Source: Acanthosoma haemorrhoidale (lineage: Eukaryota; Arthropoda; Insecta; Hemiptera; Acanthosomatidae). Taken from it: 64,000 nt of DNA. This document shows, piece after piece, positions 20,931 to 29,673 of the stretch; positions within the stretch are counted from its first letter, which is position 1; each line of letters begins with the position of its first letter. Under the pieces are notes generated by a model, which was given only the letters and a program-made list of their open reading frames with translations, was not told the origin of the DNA and ran no database searches. Both the position numbers and the translations under genes were made by a program. The stretch is taken from NCBI GenBank assembly GCA_930367205.1, contig CAKNEZ010000018.1, positions 178,501 to 242,500 of the forward strand, given 5' to 3'.

Positions 20931-21278
20931 TTAAAATTTATGAGAAACGTCGGCTAAATACTTTAAGCAGAGATGTCCGCAAATCGGAGTATTCCACTTC
21001 AGATAATGACGTCTGTTGTAAGTTATTTGTAAACCTTTAAAGTAATCAAGTAGCTGTGGTGGTGGTTTCAAATTACCAAACGAATCAAAGTATTTCACAA
21101 GATTATCTTTCTTTATATAACAAACCCAATGAGAACCAGGTTCTGAACTTGTATGCAAATTTACAATTGCTTTCTCATGCTTTTTTGGATATTTAGGGAA
21201 ACTATCAATCATAAATACTCCACAAAAATTTTCAATATTCAAAACTTTAGCTATATAATTTAATTGGAGATCAGTCAA
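20931..21278 (-). CDS. Adenovirus-type cysteine protease (Maverick maturation protease), start lost
   Basis: The frame encodes a C5/Ulp1-fold protease: 'GSHWVCYI' (His50), 'KYFDSFG' (Asp65) and 'TPICGHLCLKYL' (Cys100), in the His-Asp-Cys order of adenain. It would cleave capsid precursors. The first codon of the reported frame is TTG (21276-21278). The ATG overlapping the upstream stop (21295-21297) is in a different frame and ends after four codons, so the natural start seems damaged. The oxyanion Gln usually found 6-7 residues before Cys is not seen (Leu93/Lys94). The first in-frame ATG is Met23. Probably inactive, though the core is recognisable. Confidence 0.75.
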   Translation of the reverse strand: MTDLQLNYIAKVLNIENFCGVFMIDSFPKYPKKHEKAIVNLHTSSEPGSHWVCYIKKDNLVKYFDSFGNLKPPPQLLDYFKGLQITYNRRHYLKWNTPICGHLCLKYLADVSHKF

Positions 21279-21293
21279 TGGTTCATTCGGCAG

Positions 21294-22055
21294 TCATATT
21301 TTTCTCGGCCTTTTTTGTCGGTTTATAAACAGACCATAACCTTTCTTATAGGGTTTCAAATAAAGTCCGTTACCGACTTTCTGACCTTCTATAGCTAAAT
21401 TATGCCTTTTTTGCTCATCCAATTTTAGCTTGGCTTCTTTAGCCTCATTGATCGATTTCTCTAAACTTGCGGCTCCTCCAGTCAAAGAGCCCATAGCGGA
21501 AAGTCCCGCCATCAACGGTATAAGAAATTGTAGAAAGCCTCCCTCCTTTGGCAGCGGGAGAACTCTGGGTGGACAAGGTTTCGTCTTACCACGTAGATGC
21601 ATTTTAGCCTTCTTATATGCAACTTTCGAAGCTTTCAGAATAGATGATACATCATCTACCTTTGACGATTTATCTAAGTCAATGAAACTAATCTTTTTCT
21701 TTTTCTTTTTTAAACCTGATCCAATTTTTCTTTTCGCTTTCATAGCATTTGTAACTAACCAAGCCACGGCTTTTTCTCCCCATGACGAATCTGAAGCCTT
21801 AACTCTTTTCCAAGCATTACCAGCTACGATTTTGTCCGCTTCCTTACGACTATCCATATCTTTATATTTGCTATAAGCTATATCGTGATCTTTACAGGCT
21901 TTATCAAGCTAATTTATTCCGTCACCTTTAGTTAGTCGCTTTTCTAGATCCGTACCAGGACCACAATACTGATAGCCCGGAAGATGTAATTCAATAGGCA
22001 ACTTGTTTATAAAACTGTTTACTAGACCTGTTCCTTTGTGAGCTTTACGAATCAT
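21294..22055 (-). pseudogene. Parvovirus-type PLA2 domain fused to adenovirus pX-like core protein, one stop
   Basis: From the ATG at 22053-22055 a 254-codon frame is broken only by TAG at 21909-21911 (codon 49). Before the stop is the calcium-loop YCGPG (codons 30-34). After it is the His-Asp dyad in CKDHDIAY (His57-Asp58), together the parvovirus VP1u-type phospholipase A2 arrangement. The C-terminal half has a Lys cluster and a hydrophobic Gly/Ala segment (FLIPLMAGLSAMGSLTGG, codons ~176-194). It ends in a basic tail (QKRPRKI), like adenovirus pX/pVI-type minor core proteins of adintoviruses. Its stop overlaps the region where the protease begins. An open frame from Met at 21857 survives. 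Expected role: endosome membrane breach plus core binding. Confidence 0.82.
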
Positions 22056-22083
22056 ACTGTACTAAGAAAATGAAGAGCAGACT

Positions 22084-22093
22084 TATATATATA
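22084..22093 (-). promoter_or_regulatory. TATA box upstream of the PLA2-pX gene
   Basis: TATATATATA, ~30-40 bp upstream of the ATG at 22055 on the minus strand. It would head the leftward PLA2-pX, protease, penton run. Confidence 0.45.
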
Positions 22094-22213
22094 CTGAAGT
22101 ATAATACCGTCGTTTGCATTCAGAATGAAATTTGTCTAGTAAAATGTTTTAACTTGACCGAAAGATATTACATCGGTCTTTTAGCCCTACTGAATGCACT
22201 ATCTAATCAAGGG

Positions 22214-22494
22214 TGTTCTAAGTAATCCTAGCCCACACGGCCTCGCAGAAGACTTTAATGACAGGCCAGCACTATGCGCCTTGCAACATAGTCAAAATCC
22301 CCACCTCAGCTGGGGTCTATCTAGTCTTATACATGTGTGATTTCATTGACTAGCACTCATTCCCTCGTTTGGTGACGTATTACCATATAAGTGTATTGTT
22401 CGTAGCTGCTTCAGTTCTCCTTGCTGCAATTGTAAGTAAGTTAGTCTTTGAATTGATGTATCATTATTCTCTTGCATCAATAAATAGCATTACA
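22214..22494 (+). repeat. Possible solo LTR
   Basis: A 281-bp block starts TGTTCTAAG and ends AGCATTACA, with ATATAAGTG (TATA-like) and CAATAAATAG shortly before the end. These are LTR-like properties. No clear target duplication (aggg / ccct) and no second copy in the window, so this is tentative. It lies in the gap between the two divergent viral gene sets. Confidence 0.3.
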
Positions 22495-22712
22495 CCCTCG
22501 GTAGACTCTCACTACCTTCCTGATTCCACCCGCCTCCTTTAGGCATACCACACCCTATATCCTTCTCATACATCCTTCAAATGGGGGACTCCCCTTAGTG
22601 AAAGGCACTCATTAGCCCAAAATAATTTTCCCACATCCTATTTTATAAGTTTGAGAGCTAAGAAAAAAAAAAAAAATAAAAAATAAAAAATAATAAAAAT
22701 AAATAAATAAAT
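22495..22712 (+). repeat. LINE 3' UTR fragment (family of the 33-35.5 kb LINE)
   Basis: 'ggtagactctcactaccttc' and 'ccacaccctatatccttctc' through 'gagagctaag' and a poly(A)/AT tail match the 3' end of the LINE at 32990-35521; a third copy is at 55562-55697. It is 5' truncated with no coding sequence. It inserted between the divergent viral genes. Confidence 0.75.
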
Positions 22713-22738
22713 AGCTAAGCAAATAATATGATTTTTAG

Positions 22739-23122
22739 ATGTCTCTCCTTAAAAAATTGAATGAAATTAATCCTGTATATGAAAACATTGGTGAATTGAC
22801 TATTGGACGGACATACAAGGTAATAAAACTGAGCAAAAAGGAGACAGAATATGGCCCATCTATTGAGGCCATAATAGAAGATGATGAAGAAGGAAAAGTG
22901 CGAACCTTCCTACCAAAACGATATATATATATATGCGTTCACTGATGAGGACTTAGCAAGCTATAGAGGTATAGTATATTTAAATATATAATAAATATAG
23001 TATTTTTTTTTTAATTAGCTAAGCGATTATTCTCGTTTTTAGGAGAGCTGAAATTTCAATACTCCGGCAAAAAGAAAAATGCATATGACATTAAATTCGA
23101 AAAGTTGATGCATTTTATTTAG
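22739..23122 (+). pseudogene. Small Maverick-associated protein (OB-like, putative DNA binding), with intron
   Basis: Exon 1 starts at the ATG at 22739 (MSLLKKLNEINPVYEN, then 'GRTYKVIKLSKKETEYGPSI' and VRTFLPKRYI). An (AT)n run at ~22920-22934 shifts the frame by one base. The downstream frame (FTDEDLASY) then reaches a GT donor at 22969. An AG acceptor at 23041-23042 leads to exon 2 (GELKFQYSGKKKNAYDIKF), stop at 23120-23122. The 'TYKV...YG...FLP.R' pattern recurs in small proteins linked to Mavericks and arthropod mobile DNA, probably single-stranded-nucleic-acid binding by inference. It heads the rightward replication cluster, just before the polymerase. Confidence 0.6.
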
Positions 23123-23151
23123 GAAGGCTATTTTTTTATATTTTTATTATT

Positions 23152-24478
23152 TTGGTTTTGGCTTTGTATATTTTTTTTTTAGTGTTAAGGAGTAAAATAA
23201 ATAGTAAAAGCAACGCAAATAATTATTTATGTGATCAATGTGGATTATTAATAGCAAATAGAAGACACAGATGTAAATGGTTGTTTTTCTATATTCAAGG
23301 GTGTGGCAAAGAAATTAATAGAAAGTTTAATTTTGAACGCCATAAATTAACTTGTAAAGCTTCTGGTGGGGTTAGTATGAATAATACAACTAACGTGATT
23401 AATACACCTCACAATGGTGATTCCCAATAAAAAAAGAAAATATAGTATGTTTGACAGGCAGATGCGTGACAGGCACGACCAAGGGGAGCACCCTGAGGAA
23501 GTACTTCCCCTCCGTCCAGGACAGGCTGAGGGCAAGTTGGGTCTCCCCGGATTACTGGGTGTCACAAGTGCTCACAGGATACGGCGGATTCCGTGCCAGG
23601 CTGTACGAATACAAGAGGGCAGAAAACAGGTCCTGCCCCCATTGCGGAGAGAGCGATACTGCGGAGCACGTCGTGCTCTCTTGTCATGCACTGGAACCGG
23701 CTAGAGCACGGCTGCTCCGTACGATAGGAGAGTACAGCCTGGGCGAGACCGACCCGCCGTCGCTGGTGAATGACGAAGCAAGATACACCGCGTTCTGCAG
23801 ATTCCCCGGGGAGTGGAAAAGGGTTCAAGGCTCCGGGGATTTTACTATATCCAGGGGGGTGGCACGGGGTGAGCAGCCGTGTCTTCAGGAAGGCTCACCC
23901 GAAGCCAACGATGTATCGCCGATTCCAGAGGAGTCACTGTAAATATGTATATATAGATATAAGGTGACTGAGAAGTATATGGTATAGATATAAGTTTAGT
24001 TATAGGGGGATGGAGGATACACACCTCATGTAAATATAGTTTTAAGTATAGGTAGAACACGGATCCAAAATTGTAAATAGTATTAGGATAACTAGCTATA
24101 AAAAAAAAAAAAAAATGTATATAGCTAGTTTAGGATTTGTAAATATAGTATAAGGGTTTTTTTTTTTTTTGTTTTTGAGAATAAATGGAACAAAACAAAA
24201 TAACCGAAGGTGCGCTGACCGGTGCAACAATCCCATTGCACCGGAATACGCGCACCACAGGCTACGTAACCCCACGATCCCGCTTCACGGGCTTGTGGGG
24301 CAAGCCCGTTTGAGGCTCAGCCTCAGGTAGGGTGAAAAAAAAAAAAAAAAAAAAAAAAAAGATGCGTGAGAAGGCGATTGCAAAAGAAAACGGAATAATT
24401 ACAGCTTCGTTAGGAAAGTCGGTTGAAGATATTTACATTCCTAACGATGATAAAAAATTATTAGCCCACGATAAATAA
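23152..24478 (+). pseudogene. N-terminal part of DNA polymerase B (zinc finger region), split by a LINE
   Basis: The ORF at 23152-23430 has C2H2-like pairs (NYLCDQCGLL...RRHRC and CGKEINRKFNFERHKLTC). A frame break near 23425 leads to KKRKYSMFDRQMR. The R1-like LINE (23470-24359) interrupts here with a 10-bp TSD. On the far side the same frame resumes (EKAIAKENGIITASLGKSVE) to a TAA at 24476-24478. A further frame shift near 24470 connects it to the polymerase body. I infer it is the N-terminus of the same polymerase rather than a separate gene, because no independent start or promoter is seen at 24.4 kb. Confidence 0.5.
23470..24359 (+). mobile_element. R1-clade-like LINE, 5'-truncated, with 10-bp TSD
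   Basis: The coding part (open frame 23451-23942) is the C-terminus of a LINE ORF2. It includes 'QVLTGYGGFRARLYEYKR' and the C-terminal CCHC finger CPHCGESDTAEHVVLSC, typical of R1/TRAS-like elements. The RT core is missing. The 3' UTR contains GC-rich hairpins (e.g. tgaggctcagcctca) and ends in a 24-base poly(A). It is flanked by agatgcgtga at 23460-23469 and 24360-24369. It is inserted in the polymerase N-terminal frame. Confidence 0.88.
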
Positions 24479-26735
24479 AAAAGAAGTTTTACTAAATTCT
24501 TATGTTGACGAATGGAAAACTTTTAAAATAAATATAATGTTAGAATGCACATACATTAAGAAAAATGAAAATACTATTAGTGAAAGAACAGATTTTAATT
24601 TTAAATCGAAAGTTAGTACGATAGATGTTTCTATAAACCTACAAAATTACATTGAAACAATTTTTGAAAAAACTTTAGAGGAACAGGACGAGTTTGAAAA
24701 AAAAGGTTCCGGTTGGATGTATACCTCTGTAAACTATATCTGCTTACATTTAACTAAATATAAACCTTTTGGAGGATCTCAATATATTGAATTACCTAAA
24801 AAAATACGGGAAAAACGTTGGGTTATAAATGTAAGAAATAATACTAATGATTTCTTCCGTTTAGCTATACTTAGTGATAATATTAGATCAAATGACTTTA
24901 ATGCATACAAAAATATTCAAACTTCATATTCCTTAGATTCTATATCGTTCCCGACACCAATTAAGGATATCAAACGATTTGAAAATTTAAATAATCTGTC
25001 TATAAATGTTTATGGCTTGGACGAGAAAAATAATGTGTATCCGATTAGAATTAGTAAAAAGGAAAATTATGATAAAATGTTTGATTTATTATTAACACAA
25101 AATGGGGAAAATTTTCAATATTGCTTGATCACAAATCTTTCACGATTAGTAAGTTCTCAAATATCTTTGCACAAATGTGCATATAGCATCTGTCGTAGAT
25201 GTCTGTTCGTATTTCCAAAGACGTATGTAAAAAAGTATGGGAAAAATGGTAATAAGCAAAAGCGTGAACATGAATTATTTTGTCGTAATCATAAACCAAT
25301 TCGATCTGTTTTTCCGAAAGAAGATAAAATTGAATTTAAACATGTGGAATATACAAAACCTATCCCAATTGTAGTTTATGCAGACATTGAATCTCTTTTA
25401 ATACCAATTTCGGGGCCTGTTCCTCATCCGTCAACATCTTGGAACAAAGCTGTTCATGAGCATCGTGCCTTTTCTGTTTCACTTCTGGTCAAGTCTGACA
25501 TTTTTGATTTGAAACCGTTTGTTTATACGGGTGAAACTATATGCTAGCGTTTTTAGAAAAACTTGAATCTATATCTGTTGAAGCGGATAAAATATACGCT
25601 AATCCTCTTCCGATGGAAGAAATGAGCAAAGGGGAAAATGAAATATTTTATTTTGCTAAAGACTGCATATTATGTCAATACCCCTTAGACGAACTTCATC
25701 GCCTGCGTCTTAACTGTCACTTGACAGGAAAATTTATCGGACCAGCACATAGCGCATGTAATTTAAGAGCAAGAAAGCCTGATTTTATACCTGTTTTTAT
25801 GCACAACTTACAAGGCTATGATTCTCATTTTATAATCCCTTTCTTGGGCCACTGTGAAAATGTTTGCATAATTCCTAGTAATTCTGAAAATTATATAAGT
25901 TTCACTATAAAATTTAAAGGATGTAGAACGAAAATACGATTTGTTGACTCGTTTATATTTCTATCATCGAGTTTGGATACATTGGTGAACAGTTTACAAA
26001 ATCAACCTCAATCAATTAATGAAATATTTCCAAATATGGCTAGTATTATTAATGATGAAAACAAAATTAAATAACTTACAAGGTAAGGCGTATTTCCATA
26101 CAATTATTTTAATTCGTTTGAATGTCTAAATGAAACTCAACTACCTTCTAAAAAAATCATTTTTTAATGAATTGACAACAAAATCCATTAGCAATGTAGA
26201 CTATGAACATGCAAAAAGTGTGTGGGAAACGTTTAAAATCAAAATATTAAAAGATTATGTAGAATTATATGTACAAACCGATGTAATTCTGTTGTGTGAA
26301 GTTTTTGAAACCTTCCGCCTTCTCTGTCTACAAATTTATCAATTGGATCCAACATGGTTTTTTTACTTTACCTCAGCTATCGTGGAATGCAATGTTGAAA
26401 TATACTCAAATAAAATTAAATGTAATAAAAGATATTGATATGGTACAGTTTTTTGAAAAGGGAATAAGGGGAGGTATTTGCCAAGTCGTTTCCCGCTATG
26501 CCAAAGCTAACAATAAATATTTAAGTGAGTACGATTCTACTAAACCCAGTAATTATTTATTATATGTAGATGTTAACAATCTTTATGGTTATGCCATGAA
26601 CCTGCCCCTGCCATATGCCGAATTTGAGTGGACTGATGAAATAGTAAATGTATTAGATCTGGAAAACAATTCAGAAACAGGTTATATGCTGGATGTTGAT
26701 ATTGAGTACCCCGTAGAAATTCATATATGACTACC
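24479..26735 (+). pseudogene. Maverick/adintovirus protein-primed DNA polymerase B, exonuclease and start of palm
   Basis: Long frame 24537-25547 (open back to 24474), then 25541-26074, 26130-26438 and 26296-26730, joined by frame breaks near 25540, 26075-26130 and 26355. Exonuclease motif I: VVYADIESLL (Asp283, Glu285 counting from the Met at 24537). A Cys/His segment (CILCQYPL...NCHLTGKF...AHSACNLR) precedes motif II 'VFMHNLQGYDSHFI'; motif III is near 'YVQTDVILL'. The polymerase palm begins with motif A 'YVDVNNLYGYAMNLP'. The sequence then stops at an LTR (26736), so motifs B and C are absent apart from a remnant at 27311. Family polymerases are roughly 1000 residues or more; about two thirds remains. 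Proofreading and initiation residues are visible, but the gene is dead. Confidence 0.88.
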
Positions 26736-27225
26736 TGTGTATCGTAAAACATACCCCTGGCCGACAGGATCCGCTTTCCACGAGGGAGGGGGTTACCATA
26801 TTTATATCAGTAAATTTCGCCCTAAAAAGGACACTCTGTTTCCTAGTCTCCTGAGCCACACTACTTGTAACTTGACACCAGGGGCACTTGGCCCCTGGTA
26901 GGCCCACTCTTCACTCTTTTCTAGTCTCTACATACCGATAGCCGCTATCACGATAGTCGCGATACGCCTACTCAGCCTTCCGCTAATCTACTCTATGACG
27001 CACCTCTACGACGGCACTTTGCCACACAGCCTATAGCAGACCTCTGACGACTTGTACTTATTACGCTGCCGATCTCTCGCCCGAACTCTGAAAACTGGTC
27101 TTATTCTTTATGAACCTCTGAACCTCATCCTGAACACAGTGTCTTGTCGGGACACATTCCTATCAATAAATGGAGTCAGATATTAACGCCTACATGGAAC
27201 ATAGTCCATGTTATTAACTACAACA
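26736..27225 (+). repeat. Solo gypsy-type LTR, ~490 bp, inserted in the polymerase
   Basis: Starts TGTGTATCG and ends TAACTACAACA. The right portion (TTATTCTTTATGAA...CATTGTCGGG-type...AATGGAGTCAGAT) is clearly related to the LTR at 39939-40497. No identical TSD at the ends (ctacc / gtcgg), so either the termini or flanks have changed. Confidence 0.6.
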
Positions 27226-27310
27226 GTCGGACAATTGTTGACCTCCGACAATTGTTCACCTTTTCCGACAATTGTTCACCTCCGACAATTGTTCAACCAT
27301 TTCCCGACAG
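27226..27310 (+). repeat. Short tandem repeat with CAATTG cores
   Basis: Four to five imperfect units of about 17-21 bp built on TCCGACAATTGTTCACC, between the LTR and the polymerase remnant. Each unit contains the palindrome ACAATTGT. Confidence 0.75.
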
Positions 27311-27402
27311 TAACCAATGAAGAATCATTATTTCGTCAAGTAAACAAACCAAATTTTAAAGGTAGGATCATATTTGCAGATAATGTAACAGCAGTCCAGT
27401 TG
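27311..27402 (+). pseudogene. DNA polymerase B remnant (after palm)
   Basis: About 30 codons (NKPNFKGRIIFADNVTAVQL) resemble the segment that lies beyond the palm in Maverick polymerases. It is in the right order and strand relative to the main fragment, and cut by the LTR starting at 27403. The short match makes this a moderate call. Confidence 0.45.
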
Positions 27403-27560
27403 TGTGATGAAATGGAATGCTTAATATTCCATATGTTTAATTTATCATATGTTCAATTGTCAAATTTATTTTCAACTCTGTCATTACTGTCTGTAGTTTA
27501 TAATAAATAAAAGCCTAATTTCTGGTCTTAAATGTATTTATTATCAGTACAAATACAACA
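27403..27560 (+). repeat. LTR (TGTGATG...CAACA family), plus-strand copy
   Basis: 158 bp, same family and termini as 4544-4702. Not preceded by a polypurine tract and lacking a TSD, so it is either a 5' LTR of a truncated element or a recombination remnant. Confidence 0.7.
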
Positions 27561-27638
27561 ATTTTATTTATTATAGACTACAACAATTTCACTCTCAAAC
27601 ACAAGATTCCTCTTTTTCCGGGGGAGGGGAGGGTTTCA

Positions 27639-27847
27639 ATGGCCTCAACTTCGCTTTCCTCTACAATCCTAGGACATGTTCTGGTCGACCTCAAACTAAA
27701 CGAACATATGTATCCTTCATGCAAATTAACAGTCATGAAAGGCCTTTGTGCTGAAGTATTGATTGGCCATGATATACTCGTGGAATATTTTGACGTTTCA
27801 ATCTCTTTTGGTGGATCAAAGCCCCTACTCACTATATGTGCCTCTAC
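27639..27847 (+). pseudogene. Retropepsin fragment of another gypsy element
   Basis: Open frame containing LVDLKLNEHMYPSCKLTVMK, 'CAEVLIGHDILVEY' and 'SISFGGSKPLLTIC', the C-terminal half of a gypsy-type aspartic protease. The active-site half is missing upstream. It ends at the LTR of the 27848-32121 element. Different family from the protease at 3.9-4.3 kb. Confidence 0.6.
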
Positions 27848-27995
27848 TGTCAGAATGAAAGACATAGGTTGATTGAATATAAGTAATAATTTATTAACTA
27901 TTAAATAAGTACATTTTAACCACAAGTTATATAGGTTAGATTAATATTGTCAGCCGGCTTTGTTCATTTAATAGAGATAACCAAACCATATGACA
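27848..27995 (-). repeat. 3' LTR of the 4.27-kb gypsy element
   Basis: 148 bp, TGTCATATGG...TTCTGACA on the minus strand. Preceded by a long A-rich tract (T-run on plus, 28004-28026) that serves as polypurine tract. Confidence 0.9.
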
Positions 27996-28029
27996 TCTCT
28001 GTTTTTTTTTTTTTTTTTTTTTTTTTCTT

Positions 28030-29673
28030 TTATTGTGATACATAGTTTTCTTTTAGATATGCTGGCTGACGACTGATTCGTCCACTACGAGTTACATATG
28101 TGTCATTGTCATTATTGATATCTTCGCTCTGGCTTTGGTTCATTAATTGCTGATCTGCTGGATCGGCTGTATTATTAACCTTACCATTATTATTTGGATT
28201 TACCGAAATTTGTGGTTTAATATTTTCATCAAGTCTATATTCGTTACTTTCTATTTCGAATGATAGGCTAGTATCATTTCTTAAGTGTATTATATTGCGC
28301 GTCAATAAGGAGCCTCCCTCTGTCTTAATTTGATAAGCCCTATTGTTTGTGTTTCTATCTATTATTACAGCCCGATCCCACATTCCTTGTTTGTTTCTTA
28401 CTCTAACATTTTCTCCTTTTTCGTATTTTTTCAAATCTTTGGCTCGTTGATCATGCAAAATTTTTTGTTTCCTTTGTCTTTGTAACAATTCACCTTTTAT
28501 ATATGAATTTTCTTTACTTTTAAACTTTGGTATATCATACAGAACACCATTCACATTTTTACCTTGCATTATCACATTTGGAGAAGGTATTGTATTAGAT
28601 ATTGGTGTGTTGTTTAATTCTAGTATTGCTAAGTACACATCTTTTTTATCAAAATGAGCTTTTCTAATTACATTTTTCACAGTTTGTATGTGCCGCTCCA
28701 CCATTCCGTTACTTTGTGGATATGTTGGACTCGACGTAACATGCTTAAATTTCCATTCTCTTGTAAACGTTTTAAATAGAAAACTCGTAAATTGTGGGCC
28801 ATTATCTGATCTGAATTCTTCTGGTATACCCCAGTGTACAAAACAAGACTTTAATGCTTTTATAACTGTTACACTAGTTTCATCCTTCAATGGTAAAACA
28901 TCTACATATTTAGAAAAATAATCCACAACTAACATGTTTGGTTTTCTATCAATGTAAAAAATATCAGCTCCTACTGTTGCCCATGTTTTATCTGGTATTA
29001 ATGTCGGTATTAGACTTTCTTTCTGATTTGATCGTTGGAACGTTAAGCATGTTTTACAGTTGTTTATTTTGTTTTCTATATCTTTATTCATATTGGGCCA
29101 AAATACTATTTCTCTCGCTCTAGCTTTTGTTTTTTCAATGCCTAAATGATTATAATGTAACTTACTCAAAACTTCTTCTCGTAATTTGTTTTGTACTATT
29201 ACACAATTATTTTTAAACAGTAAGTCATCATACTCATAAATGTCGGCATGGTAAGTATGATAATATTTAACTATATTTGGTACATCTTTTATTTCTTTTG
29301 GCCAACCTTTTTTTATTGTATTTTTCAATGTCTGCAATTCTATGTCATTTTTTGTTGCTTCTATATATTTTTGTTTCTTTTGATTACTCATCTCGCTTGC
29401 TAACGTAAGTTCTAATATATACATTCTGGAATCTCCATCCTCTTTAGTTTCTTTTAAATGAGCTCTCGATAGTAAATCTGCTATTATTAAATTTTTACCA
29501 CTTGTATAAGTTACTTTAATATCATATGGTTTTAACCGCATTCGCATTTTTTGTAGTCTCATTGGTATATCAGATATCTTTCGTCTTAAAATAGGGATCA
29601 GCGGTTTATGATCTGATTCTACTCCAAAAAGTTTACCGATTACATACTGTATGAAACGCTCACATACAAACAC
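28030..29673 (-). CDS. gypsy RNase H C-terminus and integrase (long open frame)
   Basis: 547 codons remain open. The start overlaps RNase H (FGVESDHKPLIPIL, 'ADLLSRAHL'). The integrase follows: HHCC finger (HYNHLG...CKTCLTFQ), first catalytic Asp in 'TVGADIFYIDRK', second in 'EEFRSDNGPQFTSF', Glu in 'YPQSNGMVERHIQTV'. The C-terminal part has 'KYEKGENVRVRN', the GPY/F-like region, and ends 'ISRQPAYLKENYVSQ'. All DDE residues are present. It is the 3' part of pol; the upstream RT is in other frames, so pol as a whole is broken. Confidence 0.9.
   Translation of the reverse strand: MFVCERFIQYVIGKLFGVESDHKPLIPILRRKISDIPMRLQKMRMRLKPYDIKVTYTSGKNLIIADLLSRAHLKETKEDGDSRMYILELTLASEMSNQKKQKYIEATKNDIELQTLKNTIKKGWPKEIKDVPNIVKYYHTYHADIYEYDDLLFKNNCVIVQNKLREEVLSKLHYNHLGIEKTKARAREIVFWPNMNKDIENKINNCKTCLTFQRSNQKESLIPTLIPDKTWATVGADIFYIDRKPNMLVVDYFSKYVDVLPLKDETSVTVIKALKSCFVHWGIPEEFRSDNGPQFTSFLFKTFTREWKFKHVTSSPTYPQSNGMVERHIQTVKNVIRKAHFDKKDVYLAILELNNTPISNTIPSPNVIMQGKNVNGVLYDIPKFKSKENSYIKGELLQRQRKQKILHDQRAKDLKKYEKGENVRVRNKQGMWDRAVIIDRNTNNRAYQIKTEGGSLLTRNIIHLRNDTSLSFEIESNEYRLDENIKPQISVNPNNNGKVNNTADPADQQLMNQSQSEDINNDNDTYVTRSGRISRQPAYLKENYVSQ

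Noticed and set aside
21430..21876. 148-codon plus-strand frame
   Set aside because: It is the antisense shadow of the PLA2-pX gene, whose minus-strand motifs are clear.
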